Assembly: GCF_048544455.1 (NCBI RefSeq)
Contig: NC_133529.1
Location: 43,811,456 to 43,875,455 of the forward strand
Direction: 5' to 3'
Length of the DNA stretch: 64,000 bases
Source: Silene latifolia
Taxonomy: Eukaryota; Streptophyta; Magnoliopsida; Caryophyllales; Caryophyllaceae
In this document: positions 1 through 12,087 of the stretch, one piece after another
How positions within the stretch are numbered: position 1 is the stretch's first letter
Layout of the letters: each line of letters begins with the position of its first letter
The notes under the pieces: generated by a model
Told to the model about the DNA's origin: nothing
The model's input: only the letters and a program-made list of their open reading frames with translations
Databases searched by the model: none
Position numbers and translations under genes: made by a program

Positions 1-1724
1 ATCGTGGAAATACTTTACCAACTTTTTACTTTCCTTAATTCCTCGAAACTCATGGCAAACATGTCGCCTTGAAATTCCGATATAACTATTAACTCACCCC
101 CTCATGATAGTATCATACATCTCGACGATTCCTTACTTCCTTATCGCATAACTCCGGTCAACATTCTCTTAGTTTACTCCCCTCATTCTTTTCCCTTTAC
201 ACTCGACAAAATCTATTAACAATTCAACTCCTTATCCCTACTACCTAACTCTTTAGTGCTCCAGTTACCTTCTCTTTGCTCTAAAACTCGAATTTCACTA
301 ATTCGTATCAGTACCTTCTCACTCTTTCTTACCATGGATCCTCTCTCATCATGTTACTCACTCACACTTGCCACCAATTAGTCCACACAATCAACGTTTA
401 CTCTTCAATTAACTGCATCTCCCCTTTTACATATCTAGAAACCAAAATTCATCTCATACCGTTAATTGCCCAAAGAATTACACACTAGGCTCACCTCTTA
501 ATAATCCAAATTCTGAAACTCAGTCACTATCTACAAATCCACGTCGCGTCATAACTCAATCTAAGTTCACTATATACCATTCTTCTCCATCCCTTTTACA
601 ACGACCTTCCATTACCTACATTCTTAACTAACATATTCCTAACCATCTCCCTCCATAAATCTTTACACATCCCAATTTGCCACTATTCGCATCCCTCATC
701 TCAATCTTTTTATTCTCACGTTCCTTACACTTACATCACCCTTTGCCCATATATACTTACCTTTACATTACTATAACTCGCGATTATAACACTCGCCACA
801 TCTCATGAAATATGCTCCCTGCCTCGATATGCTCATCAATCTTCCTTTTCTTTTTCCACTATCCATCACAACCACATATATTTCATGTCCTTCCCACCAA
901 ACTCATACCCATCATAAGGTGCTACTCCTTACATCATAAGATTGGGTAACTTACGCATCAAAACCAACACATGGGTAAAACAATGGATAAAGAAGCAAAA
1001 GAACATCTTTGAAATAACTATGACATGCAGGGAGGTAAAAAAGATAAGCATAAGACCAATACATGGGTCACTAGATCGAGTACAACCTACTCGATCGAGT
1101 AGGTGAAGATCAGAAGCACGTATAAAAAATTACCAGGGCTACTCGATCAAGTAAGGGGTACTCGATCGAGTACCAAGAGGTGTACTAGATCGAGTAAGGG
1201 CTACTCGATCGAGTACCCTACGCAGTTCTCAACACTATCCAATTTTCGTAAAACGGTCATATCTCACTCGTTTCTTGGTCATTTTGGGCGTGTGACCTAT
1301 AGTTAGAATCGTAAGAGAACAAGCTATCACCTTCATTTGGAATCACACAAATATCATATATGCATATCAAGTTATTACAGTTTATAGACAGCTCCTCCAT
1401 AATCAAACAACATAACTATTGATTTTTACTTCCAAACAACTTAAACAACAACAAAGCAAACAAAACCAACCAGATACTCGTAAAACCAGTATCCCTAACC
1501 ACATGTTACTATCTACAAAAGCCAAACAATAACATCCATCATGATCATATAGTATTCCACTTACCAATCATGTACTACCCACATGCTTTTATTCTATAAC
1601 TTTACGTAAAAACAATAACATAATATACGACATCAAATCCCCTATTCACATGTTACTAACATAACAACATTATAAAATCACTTCCATCATACAACATGCT
1701 TAACCATAAATCATATTATCATGC
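1..1724 (-). mobile_element. Interior of minus-strand LTR element (layer 0), left part
   Basis: This is the stretch left of the LINE. It is continuous with 25967-26235 once the LINE and one copy of its 17-bp target-site duplication are removed. Because a primer-binding site lies at 26221-26232 on the minus strand, this DNA is the interior of an element reading leftwards and leaving the window. It is pyrimidine-rich on the plus strand in 1-960. I see no open frame of note and no recognisable domain, so it is either untranslated leader or heavily decayed gag. The only clear structure is the CTCGATCGAG cluster at 1070-1216. Confidence 0.55.
1070..1216. repeat. Cluster of TACTCGATCGAGTA palindromes (interior copy)
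   Basis: About six perfect or near-perfect copies of the 14-bp palindrome TACTCGATCGAGTA, or half of it, lie within roughly 150 bp, with irregular spacing. Variants such as CTAGATCGAGTA and CTCGATCAAGTA are single-base changes. The same palindrome recurs in the layer-0 LTR (43823-43970) and, with shorter cores, in the Copia C leader (30083-30363). Confidence 0.85.
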
Positions 1725-1741
1725 AACGATTATTCATCTTT
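1725..1741. repeat. LINE target-site duplication, left copy
   Basis: The 17-bp sequence aacgattattcatcttt here is repeated exactly at 25950-25966, directly after the A-rich tail of the LINE. This fixes both ends of the LINE insertion. Confidence 0.93.
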
Positions 1742-1841
1742 AATTTATGTTATTTGTAAAGTTGATATAATACAGTAAAAACCCTAGAAAGAGAAAGTTA
1801 TGACTGCGTAGAGAGAGAAAGCATTTTTGCCCTAGATTTCC

Positions 1842-2128
1842 ATGCCCATGGCTAGGACGTCTAACCTGCAAAGACAGCGGAAGATGACTTTACGTGGACG
1901 GAGCATCCCTGCTAACCAGAATGATACGTCCCATAATGACTCAGAAGTGGACCCAAGTGCAGATGAAATCCCTAATGGAAATCATACTGGTCTAGATGTT
2001 GATGAAGGAGGAAAGACGAATAATATCCATGAAATGGTGGGAATTCCAGAGTTGATAGTTGAAACTGAAAGTGAGGAAGATTCAGATAACGATGAGGAGG
2101 AAACTATAGTGACGAAAACTCAGGAGAT
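1842..2128 (+). pseudogene. LINE ORF1, 5' part (interrupted by Tat insertion)
   Basis: This is the start of ORF1, an RNA-binding partner of ORF2 in plant L1 elements. The ATG at 1842 follows a short purine-rich leader; a second in-frame ATG lies at 1848. The first ~95 residues are hydrophilic and acidic, with an E/D-rich stretch near the break, and have no named domain. The frame is cut at 2128 by the Tat LTR. It resumes in phase at 21540 after the Tat element and one 5-bp target duplication, which supports one original ORF. The two halves are separated by 19.4 kb of inserted DNA, so no full product can be made. Confidence 0.85.
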
Positions 2129-2544
2129 TGTAGATACCTCATTTCTGCACCTCCCGCAAACCACCCGGTGATGATTGGGCCGCATTTTGGTACGCGGAAC
2201 GATTTGTGACAGTTCGTAAGTTTATCGTCAAGTGATTGCTCAAACACTGATGTCTGCCTCTTAGTTGTCATTTACGCGCCGATACAGTCGTTTTGACAGT
2301 AATTAGAGTACATTTGAAGTCCGGGCCTAAAACCGTCTTCATTTTCTGATAATCGTTAAATCCCGAGTCAGAATGTTCTGGAATGTTCCGGATATTTCTA
2401 TTCAATATTTCACAATCATTTAATCTTTGGTAAAGAATTTCCCGTAATATTCATACAAAATATTAAGGAAAATAAGATTATCCCGTTATTCCATAAATTA
2501 AACACGGAAATCTTTCTTCCGCAGGAGGAAACCACTTGGGAACA

Positions 2545-2630
2545 GACGCAGCAGGTGCTGCGCCTCTTCCAAGGGACGCAGCAGGTGCTGCGCCTCTTCC
2601 AAGGGACGCAGTGACTGCTGCGCCTCTTCC
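2545..2630. repeat. 30-bp GACGCAGCA...TGCTGCGCC units, LTR group 1 (three units)
   Basis: Units start at 2545, 2575 and 2605, an exact 30-bp period. Each has the near-palindromic core GCAGCAGGTGCTGC followed by GCCTCTTCC, so each could fold into a hairpin. The group ends about 97 bp upstream of the TATA box. The 3' LTR equivalent at about 19569-19630 has lost most of one unit. Confidence 0.9.
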
Positions 2631-2726
2631 CAGGTCCGTTTCTGCGTATTTTTCGTATCTTTTCATATCTTTTCGAGATTCACTTCCAAAGTTTCTCCGA
2701 AAACCCTAATTCCTTCACGTGATTAG

Positions 2727-2735
2727 TATAAATAG
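2727..2735 (+). promoter_or_regulatory. TATA box of Tat 5' LTR
   Basis: TATAAATAG is followed by the short inverted repeat GGAGC...GCTCC. It is the best core promoter candidate in the LTR, and transcription would start about 30 bp downstream. The 3' LTR has an identical copy at 19729-19737. Confidence 0.7.
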
Positions 2736-3198
2736 GAGCCTTCGCTCCTTATATTTCTCACGCGAGTGTCCGCCCTTCTCTTCTCCCTTTGCATTCTAGA
2801 CCACGTTCTTACTTTTTGGCGTCTACGTGCTTGAACATTCGACCACGTAAGCTCGGATCTTTCTGAGTACCAGCCTCGTTTGCAGGACCGACCAATTTGA
2901 CCAACTCCACCATAATCAACTTTAATTAATCTTAATTAACTTTAATTAATCTTAATCGTTTTCCTCTTACGAGGGCACTTTCGTTACTTTCGAGTCGAGC
3001 ATCACTAAATCATAAACTTAGTTCATCTCGTTTCGTCAAACATGTAAGTCTGAGGGTGTAAATCCTTCTTTATTTATTGTTATTTACTTTTTGTATCATT
3101 AATGTAAGATTTATGTCGAAAGTACTTCTAAAAACCGATTTGTAAAACCATGTTTAAAACCCTTTTTACGGATTATCAGAGGACAGACATCGAGAAAG

Positions 3199-3253
3199 GA
3201 CGCAGCAACTGCCGCGCCTCTTCGAAGGGACGCAGCACCTGCTGCGCCTCTTC
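3199..3253. repeat. 30-bp GACGCAGCA units, LTR group 2 (two units)
   Basis: Two units start at 3199 and 3229 with the same 30-bp period and GCGCCTCTTCG ends. They lie downstream of the TATA box, probably in the transcribed part of the LTR. The 3' LTR counterparts near 20200-20254 are degraded. Confidence 0.85.
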
Positions 3254-3800
3254 GTGAGGCTGCCGCAGTTCCTGCTTCCTTTCTTCTTCCTTCGTCTTTT
3301 AATAATTCGATTGTTTTGTTTCGTTATCAATTGTTCATTGTTTCTTTTAACACAATAATTTAACATATTATTTATCATCATTAGTATTGAATTCGTCATT
3401 AAATCCCGACTTAAATCCCTTATAACCAATATTTGCGGGTTTTTCGTCATTAAAATCAATCCGGGTTGTAGAGATTCAATTCATTCATATTGAATCTCTG
3501 GAATTCGATCTTTGATATATTTCCATCTGTCTATTGTCATATCCGTCATTAATTCTTCATTAATTCGTCATGTTTAACCTATTTAGTTCACCCATGTCAC
3601 TAATCAATCTTTCATTCATGTAATTAATTCATCCACATTCGTTTCCTCCATGTTTTATCGTTTTTATGACTCATTGACATGTAATTAATATGCTAATCAC
3701 TTTCATCCGAGTCAAATATCGATAATCGATCATTAAAATCACCAACGAACATTAACAATTTGCAATTCCGGCTTCACAGCCAGAACTGAGCCAAGGAACG

Positions 3801-3855
3801 GACGCAGCAACTGCTGCGCCTCTTCCAAGGTACGCAGCTCTGCTGCGCCTGTTCC
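3801..3855. repeat. 30-bp GACGCAGCA units, LTR group 3 (two units)
   Basis: Two units start at 3801 and 3831, again 30 bp apart. The 3' LTR has the same pair from about 20802. Confidence 0.85.
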
Positions 3856-4545
3856 TGGTTGATTTCTGTCTCTGAACTCCCGTTCTACTTTGACCTAGAT
3901 ATTAGTTTACGTATTAATTAACTACTAATCGTATTATCGCCTAATTCATGTTCGTTTATTCTTTCTTTCCCAAATTATCAGTTTTAAATGTATTTTCGAC
4001 ATAAATCAATATATCCAATGTAATTATTGTAATTTTCCTTTATTGTATTTATTATTGTATTCGTATTATTGTATTGTATGTATGTTCACATGTAATTAAT
4101 CTAACATTCACTTCGACCCCAATTGCATGTTAAATTACGTGTTTACCGACTTAGTTAAATCCTCACATGCTAGGATTAATCTAATGGATGTTGCATTGCA
4201 TGCATATAACCTTCAACATATCGAGTATGAATAACTTCCCTAATCATTAGTAGAGGCCGCTATCGAGGCGGGCGGGATTAGGTGTTCGATCAAAAGAGCT
4301 TCCTAATACGTACCCTCACCCCTTACTCCAGATCTCTATGAACATCCATGTACATTGGCATCCACGAGAGTCATTCTAGACATAGAATGCTAAGGGTAAC
4401 GAGTTCTTGGCGTTCATGTCACTACTTTGTGTCTTGACATGACATGAGGTATTCGAACGGTTTCCAATTTTCCACAATAAATTGGTGGCGACTCCACAAA
4501 TGCAAACGCTTGTTTCCCAAGCGCCCCGTGGCCCATTTTCCACAG

Positions 4546-4565
4546 TTTGGCGACTCCGCTGGGGA
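4546..4565 (+). promoter_or_regulatory. Tat primer-binding site
   Basis: TTTGGCGACTCCGCTGGGGA lies one base after the LTR end. TGGCGACTCCGCTGGGGA is the kind of PBS reported for Tat/Ogre elements, usually assigned to tRNA-Arg. I have not checked the tRNA. The leader 4566-5338 that follows has no ORF of note. Confidence 0.75.
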
Positions 4566-5338
4566 TAATACACTTACGTGTAGCCAAAAGGGTGAAACTT
4601 GAACAAGGTTAGGGAATAGTTTGTACAAGACAATTGTCGGTTTTCATAACTCGGTCTTCCTAGATCGTTTCATTCGGCCTTCCTAGGCCCAACCCAACCC
4701 ATTCGACCAATTGTCCCGTCTAACCGGTCCTAATTCTTATTTGGGCCTAAGGATGGATAGCGATTGACGTCATCCATACCATGATACTTACTCTTGTTTG
4801 TATCAAGTACTTTCACTACTTGAGGAAATGGACTAGGAATCGGCCTTACTCTTGTTTGGTACGAGCCTCTCCACAGACTTCGGGTTTGATTGTTCGGTAT
4901 GGCAACTCACCCTTTAAACCAAAACCCTTTTAAATGCACTCAGCATCCCATTATAATGCTTGTATAAATGTTTGTACCTTACGTGATCACCATTTCTAAA
5001 CGAAACCATGACAATTTTTGTAAAATCAAAATCCCTTTTAAAGTGTAAATTTCGAAAAAGCCAATGATTAGCACAAAACCGAGTCAAAACTTTGTCCATT
5101 TGTCGAGTCAAAATTCGGGCCTCAAAACCCATTTCAAAACCTCACTTCGAGTCCACTCCTACAACTACACTAAAGTTGACTAGGACACACATTTTCAAAC
5201 TTTGTCATCTCTTCAAAACTCACTCAACACAAGTGGCACACACCCACTTCACGAGTCAAAACATTTCTTTCTTAGTAAGTGTGTTAGAATGGTCGATCGT
5301 GTTTTTATTCGTCGTCGATCTCTTATCCAGTTTCCAAG

Positions 5339-6841
5339 ATGCCTGAAACAAGCGACGTGAACTTCAATCAACTCCAAGATGGTAATGATCGAATCCTAAC
5401 CGCGCTAGCTCAGCTCTAAGTTACTCAAGACCAAGTGTATGATCGCCTTGACACCATCGAGGGCCGGATCTATACCGTAGAAACGAGGTTGCCTCCTCGA
5501 GAAAGTGAAATCATTGATGACTTCGTGAATGACTTCGGGGACGAAAACCCTCCCATGGGTATGACTGCAGCTGAGAAACGACTCCAATACTTAGAGGAGC
5601 AATTGATGTATCTTAAAGGGGATGACATTTATAGGGAGAATAATCGCAAGTATGAGGCCGTGAGTTCCAAGTTGCCAACCAACTTCAACATGACGGATAT
5701 CCCTAAATTCAAGGGGCATGAAAACCCTTTGAACCATATTCGTGCCTTCAAGGATTACATGTCTATCAAAGGCATCAAATCCGAGATGTTCTTAAGGATC
5801 TTTCCTTCATCTCTTGACACCATCCCAAAGCAATGGTTCTACTCTCTAGAACACAAGAAGATCGCTACTTGGGAAGACGCCGCGATTGAGTTTGCTAAGC
5901 AATATGCGGATAATGCTGAGATCCAAGTTAACATGCGCACTTTAGAGGTTCTTACCCGAAATGACAAAGAAGGTTTCACCGACTTCCTAAGTAGGTGGAG
6001 GAAGACTAGTACCCAACTAGTTGAATGCCCGGATGAGGCTACCCTTGTGGAGAAATTCGTGGACAACCTAAAGCCCATCTATGCAAATCATTTGAGATAC
6101 CAAAACATCAAAACTTTCAAAGACTTAACCGTACTAGGAACGAGGATCGAAGATGACATCCGTAAAGGGCTCTTGTCCAAAATGGTAGGCCGAGGATATC
6201 AAGGCTCAACAAGTCGTTCTTACGGCTCCACTAGCAAGACCGATGAAGTTAACCTCCTCGAGCCATCCAAGAAGAGTACCCCACCAAGGAAATTTACAAA
6301 TCTTGGGGACACTTACTTCAATGCTCTAAAAAGGTTAATGAAACAAGGCAAACTCCAACCCATAGGCCCTACGCCCGAACCTGAAAAGAAATCCAAGTTC
6401 TGGGACGAGAATTCATACTGCGAATATCATAGGGGTAAGGGGCATGACACAGAAAAATGCTACAAATTGAGAAATGTGCTTCAAGACATGATTGAGGATG
6501 GTCGACTACCAATACCGCCGGGAGGTAAGCCCAACAACACTCAGAATCCTCTTGGAATTCTAGTGATCACAAGTGAAGAATCTACCTTAGATTGTTCACA
6601 CCTCATTTCTCCAGTCGAAGATGAAATCCACGCGATCGAGAATGAAGGGTTCTACTCTACCATTTCCCCTACCATTGCCGACTTCATCGCATGGGCAAGG
6701 AGTGTGGATAGGCAAGTTTCGGAATTGGAAAATGTGGTGACAACTTTATATGACCCCAATGCAACACCTAAAGAACACGCGCCACTAATTTTCTCCCAAA
6801 ATGCTACTATGCAAGAAATAGTCGCCGTGTTGATAAACTAG
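5339..6841 (+). pseudogene. gag: Tat gag (capsid/nucleocapsid), one internal stop
   Basis: Gag forms the virus-like particle and packages the RNA. The likely start is the ATG at 5339 (MPETSDVNFNQ...), in frame with the long ORF from 5435 but separated from it by a TAA at 5417-5419. The N-terminus looks coiled-coil. A retrotransposon gag core follows (AKQYADNAEIQVN..., FLSRWRK, VEKFVDNLKP). The knuckle is CEYHRGKGHDTEKC, a C-H-H-C variant seen in Tat gag rather than classic CCHC. About 500 residues in all, of usual size. The end near 6810-6841 is a frameshift: the next frame continues as a Q/K-rich linker into protease. Confidence 0.88.
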
Positions 6842-8181
6842 TCGACCAAGTCACACAATTAAAGGATGAGATCACGAGAATGAGGGAACTAGCTACAGTC
6901 AATGGAGTATGGGCCGATGATGATGAAGACGAGTATCTCATTGAACACTCCCTAGTCAAGGAAATAGTCCAAAAAGGTGAAGACCAAGATGTGGACCACA
7001 TAACTCGTTCGGGGCGTCCATATCAAAGTACTACTCAAAATGGTCCAACCAACGTTATCGCACCAAATGATAACGAAGATGACTCTACTGATCATTTGCT
7101 AAAGCAATTACAGAAAACAAAGGCTGATCTATTAGTCTGGCAACTAGTAGCAAGCTCATTCCCACATCGCCAAGCTTTACTGCAAGCTTTGGCCAAACTA
7201 AACGTAGCACATAACTCCACACCCGACGATGTAGTCAACTTGGTCTTCCAAGAATCACCGAAGCTAAGTAATCCTATTACTTTCTCAGATGAAGATTTGC
7301 CGCCCTTTGGCACTAGTCATAACTTGGCTCTTTACATCACTGTCGTTTGCTTAAAGAAGAATGTGCCAATGACCTTGGTGGATGATGGCTCCGCGGTCAA
7401 CGTCATACCCCTCAAAACGGCATACAAACTAGGCATGAAAGAGTCGGACTGGGCCCCTACCAATCAAGGTGTCTGCGCATATGATGGTACGCGACGAAAG
7501 GTAGTAGGACTCATTAACCTAACCATAGCCACAGGCCAATTGAGCGAAAGGTTAACTTCCAAATAGTGGACATTGAAGATTCCTTCAACATACTTCTGGG
7601 AAGACCTTGGATTCACGCTTCCAAAGCGGTAACATCCCACCCTTCACCAAAAGATCAAAATCCCACTAAATGGCAAAGTGGTGACGATCACTTCGTCGCC
7701 CATCAAGGCAATAATAAAAAAGAAGTCAAATAATCAAGTCCTTGCGGATCCAGTATATGAACTTGGGGGCTTTCAAAACATAAGTGTCATAGAAAGTGAG
7801 TTGGCACCCCTATACTACGATCCCTACTCCAACTTGGTGGTCAACCACATACTCAAATCCCAGGGATACTACCCGGGAATGCCTTTGAACCCTGCCCGAA
7901 GAAACACCTTCGCACCCTACAAGGAAGGCAACTAAAAAAGAATACCACTTGGACTAGGATACAAACCCACTAAAGAGGAAGTTCTCGAGATGCTCGCTCA
8001 AGTTCAAAGCCGTAAGCACATAGGAGTCCGAATGCGACCATATTTCCCTACCCTAAATGGATACTTTGTTAGGGAAGGAAGTCAAGAACTCTTTCACGGA
8101 TTTCCCGAACCTTGGCACTACCTCGGAAGGAAGCTAGACGGAATCGAGATCTTTCACGATTGCTACTTCATTCCTCCATAA
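6842..8181 (+). pseudogene. Tat protease and linker region, frameshifted
   Basis: An aspartic protease region lies in 6880-7566 with the active-site stretch LVDDGSAVNVIP near 7375-7410, the usual Tat form of the retropepsin motif. The second half (VDIEDSFNILLGRPW) continues in another frame after about 7560. Further fragments at 7678-7935 and 7990-8181 (GYFVREGSQELFHGF...) match the spacer between protease and RT in Tat elements. At least three frame changes and several stops make it non-functional. In an intact element this enzyme would cut the Gag-Pol polyprotein. Confidence 0.8.
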
Positions 8182-8217
8182 ACGGTTCCTATCGTCAAAA
8201 CCCGTCAAGCACCTTGC

Positions 8218-10185
8218 TTGGACGAACAAGCTGTTAGTCTACTATTTGGAGAAGATCGATTTGTTAGAGCCGCGCAGGATGAGATCATTACCATGATAGT
8301 TCAAGACAACCACTTCAACCCTATCGCGTTAATCACAGAAACAAGCGTGAATCAGCAGAAAGGATGGAGAAAATCAATCAAAGGGACCAACAATCAAGGA
8401 AGACTCTTCAAGCTCACCACTGGAGAAGGAGAGATGTTCAAAGGAGAACCAGAAGACGATGAATTCGAGTCAGAGTCAGAGTCGGAGTCAGAGTCGGAGT
8501 CTAGAGAAGTCACTAGGGGGTCTCCTCCTGTCGTCATCCCCATTCCCTTTGTTTTTCCTAGCTTAACCTCAAATAGCAACAGTAGTTCGGGAAATGTCCC
8601 AACAACTGTCCCTTTACCGCCGCTGACCACAGATCAGATGGCTTCTTTGTTTCAACTTTTCTCAAACTTTAATATGAATAAATCAGGTTCTGCTTACTCT
8701 TTGTGTTATCTTGAATGCAATTCTGTTTACGATGATACTGAGGATGACCCAGATCCTGACTCCATTGAGATACCTCCCTACATAGCCAAGGAAATACTAC
8801 AAGAGGGGGAAGGGGGACCAGTAATAGAGAACACCGAACCCATCAATGTAGGAACCGAACTAGAACCCCAAGAACTTAGGATAGGGACAACCCTGAGCCC
8901 CACCGAAAGGGCCAGTTTCATAGACCTCCTACACGAGTTCAAAGACATTTTCGCTTGGTCCTACAAAGACATGCCAGGGATCGACAGGGATATCGCCGAA
9001 CATAGAATCCCAATTAAGCCAGGTTTCAAGCCCGTGAAACAAAAGCTTCGTCGAATGAGAACAGAATGGGCTCTCAAGATTAAGGAAGAAGTCGATAAAC
9101 AATTCAAAGCCGGGTTCATCAAAGTTTCCGAGTACTCTGACTGGGTAGCCAACATAGTACCCGTACCCAAAAAGGATGGGAGAATCCGTGTTTGTGTTGA
9201 TTTTAAAGACTTAAATAAAGCAAGTCCTAAAGATGACTTTCCTCTACCACATATCGACATATTGGTGGACAATACCGCAGACCACGCGTTACTGTCCTTC
9301 ATGGATGGGTACGCGGGGTTATAACCAAATCAAGATGGCCATAGAAGACATGCATAAGACCGCCTTTGTCACTCAATGGGGAACCTATTGCTATACGGTC
9401 ATGCCGTTTGGGTTAATCAACGCCGGAGCTACATATCAACGCACCGCAACCACACTCCTACATGACATGATGCACAAAGAAGTTGAGGTATACGTAGACG
9501 ACATGATTGTCAAGTCCAAGGATAGAGAGGGGCATATTGCGAACCTTCGCAAATTCTTCTCAAGGCTACGAAAATACAACATGAGGCTCAATCCTCAGAA
9601 GTGCGCATTCGGAGTAACATCTGGCAAACTCCTGGGATACGTCGTTAGCCAACGAGGTATAGAAATAGACCCTTTCAAAATCAAAGCTCTGATCGAAATG
9701 CCACAACCTCAAACGGAAAAAGAAGTCAGAGGATTCTTGGGAAAAGTGCAATATATAAGTCGATTCATATCGAAACTCACCATGATCTGTGAACCTATCT
9801 TCAAAAAGCTCAAGAAAATAGACCACACCATATGGGATGATGACTGTCAGAAGGCATTCGACCGAATCAAGGCGATATTAGCTAAACCACCCGTGCTCAT
9901 GCCACCTCAACGAGATCAACCTCTTGGTTTATATCTCACAAGAATCAAAAAGCTTGAGTCATGGGCGCCATGCTAGCTCAAACCGTAGGAAAGGAAGAAA
10001 GGGCTATCTACTACCTTAGTAAGAAGTTCTTGGAGTACGAGTGCAAATATTCACAACTCGAAAAGACATGCCTCGCTCTTGTGTGGGCAACGAAGAAGCT
10101 ACGTCATTACATGCTTAGCTACTCCATCAAAATATACTCCAAAATGGATCCAGTCAAATACCTCCCGTCCTCAACGGACGCCTAG
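8218..10185 (+). pseudogene. Tat reverse transcriptase and first RNase H, frameshifted
   Basis: RT motifs appear in order: KQKLRRMR, VPVPKKDGRIRVCVDFKDLN, then after a one-base frameshift near 9318 YNQIKMA, FVTQWGTYCYTVMPFGL and the catalytic YVDD at 9491-9502. The connection and first RNase H follow (GFLGKVQYISRFI; MGAMLAQTVGKEERAIYYLSKKF). Frame changes lie near 9318, 9955 and 10160. A run of alternating Glu/Ser codons (8466-8505) precedes RT. The enzyme copies element RNA into DNA; this copy cannot make an intact one. Confidence 0.9.
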
Positions 10186-10196
10186 CAAGATGGACC

Positions 10197-10782
10197 TTGA
10201 TGCTCTCCGAGTTCGATCTTAAATACGTGCCTCTGAAAGTTATAAAAGGGCGCGCCGTTGCCGAATTCTTTGCAGAAAAGCCCATTAACGATGCACAAAC
10301 AATAGATACTTGGTCATTTCCAGACGAGGATATACTCCAAACCGATGTAGACTCCTGGGTTCTTTACTTTGACGGAGCATCAAACTTAAGAGGATTTGGA
10401 ATAGAAGTGTTGCTCATTTCTCCGGAAGGCGAGCATACACCGATCTCTGTCAAACTCGACTTCGAGGTGACAAATAATGTCGAGAATCTGGCTTTGTCTC
10501 ATTGGACTACAAGCGGCAGTGAGCTTAGGCATTAAAAACCTCCGAGTGCATGGGGATTCGTCCCTGATCATCAATCAAGTCACGGGATCTTGGAAAATCC
10601 GAAGCGAAAGCCTAGCACCTTATCAAGCCAGAATAGGCCAAGTTGCCCAATTCTTTGATCACGTGACCTATCTACACCTACCTCGGGAAGAAAATCAATT
10701 TGCAGATGCTCTTGCAAAACTTGCATCTTTGATTAATATGCCAGATGACATGGTGGAAATGCCTTTATGTATCGAACGATGA
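10197..10782 (+). pseudogene. Second (archaeal-type) RNase H of the Tat element
   Basis: A second RNase H-like domain follows the first: WVLYFDGASNLRGFGIEV (first catalytic Asp), then after a frameshift near 10480 LRVHGDSSLIINQVTGSW and REENQFADALAKLAS. A duplicated RNase H of archaeal type between the retroviral-type RNase H and integrase is a known feature of the Tat lineage. A TGA at 10780-10782 interrupts the frame, which otherwise runs on into integrase. Confidence 0.82.
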
Positions 10783-10890
10783 TCAGAGCCAGCTTATGTC
10801 CACCAAATCACCGATGAAGAGGAAATCACAGAGGAACCTTGGTTCCAAGCAATCCTAAATTTCAAGCTCAACGGTACCTATCCACAGGAT

Positions 10891-12087
10891 ATGGACAAAA
10901 GGGGACAACGTGCTATACGCCTACTAGCCTCCCAATACGTTCTCATGCAAGGAGAGTTATACAAAAGAACACCTCTTGGTGTAATCCTACGTTGCCTTGA
11001 TCATTCACAGGCGCGGAGAGTGATGGAAGAGGTTCATGATGGAGAATGCAGTCCTCACATGAGTGGGCCCATGATGGCAAATAAAATCACACGTTTGGGG
11101 TATTATTGGACCACAATGGAATCCGATTGCATCAAATACGTAAGACATTGCCACAACTGCCAAATCTTCGGGAATGTACAGCATGTCCCTCCTTCACTAC
11201 TCTATACGATGACATCTCCTTGGCCATTTTCTGCCTGGGGAATCGATATAATCGGGAAGATAACTCCAGCCGGAACAAAAGGTCACTGTTTCATCCTAGT
11301 GGCAATCGACTATTTCACCAAATGGGTAGAAGCGGCTTCCTACACTAGTCTCACGGCTAAAAACGTGGCAAAGTTCATGCAAAACAACATCATCTGTCGA
11401 TACGGTTGCCCACATGAGATCATTAGTGATAATGGATAACATTTCCAAGCTGAGACTGAGCAATTGCTAGCCAAGTACAAAATTAGGCATCACCACTCTT
11501 CGGCATATAGACCACAGACTAATGGCGCGGTAGAGGCGGCAAACAAGAACGTTGTCACAATTCTCAAGAAAATGATTGACAACTATCGAGATTGGCCAAG
11601 CAAGATACCCTTTGCTTTGTGGGGATATCACACATCTGTTAGGACGCCCACTGGGTCCACCCCTTTCTATTTGACCTACGGCATGGAAGCTGTACAGCCA
11701 GTCGAGTTAGAAATACCATCATTGCGTATCTTACTCGAAAGTCAAATCCCGGAAGCCGATTGGAAGAGGGATAGATATGAAGAACTTATCCTCCTGGATG
11801 AACGTAGGCTACGCGCATTAGATAATGTCCAAACATATCAAGCACGTATCAAACGAGCCTTCAACAAAAGGGTCAAGCCAAGGAACATCAAGGAAGGAGA
11901 CTTAGTACTCAAGTCGGTTAGAGCTCTTTTACCTGTCGATCCACGAGGAAAATTCAAACCTAATTGGGCCGGGCCATTTCTAGTCAAGTCCATACTTCCA
12001 GGGGGCACGGTTAGAATCACAGACCTAGATGGGAATGAATTTGCTAACCCGACAAACCTTGACCAACTAAAGCGGTATTATGCCTAG
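10891..12087 (+). pseudogene. Tat integrase, one internal stop
   Basis: The zinc-binding H-H-C-C region is visible (HDGECSPH ... CIKYVRHCHNC). The catalytic core has the D-D-E residues in WGIDIIGKI, IISDNG and NGAVEAANK. The C-terminal part includes GDLVLKSVRALLPVD and NWAGPFLVKSILPGG. A TAA at 11437-11439, just after SDNG, splits one otherwise continuous frame. The final stop is at 12085-12087. In an intact element it would insert the cDNA into the chromosome. Confidence 0.9.

Larger units (their letters stand above)
2129..4544 (+). repeat. Tat element 5' LTR
   Basis: This LTR of 2416 bp starts tgtagatacc and ends ttccaca. It matches 19164-21539 almost base for base over its length. The clearest differences are in the motif cluster near 2545, which has three 30-bp units here against about two in the 3' LTR. 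It has a TATA box at 2727-2735 and three groups of the 30-bp GACGCAGCA unit. Confidence 0.95.

Noticed and set aside
1103..1306. Small plus-strand ORF over the palindrome cluster
   Set aside because: The translation is driven by the repeated CTCGATCGAG; no support as a gene.
2545..2630. Direct repeats with constant 30-bp period, CRISPR-like at first sight
   Set aside because: Units abut with no unique spacers, lie in a plant LTR and occur in the same form in both LTRs.
3166..3459. Minus-strand ORF in the Tat LTR, repeated at 20113-20460
   Set aside because: K/R-rich low-complexity translation in LTR repeats; not conserved at its C-terminus between the two LTRs.
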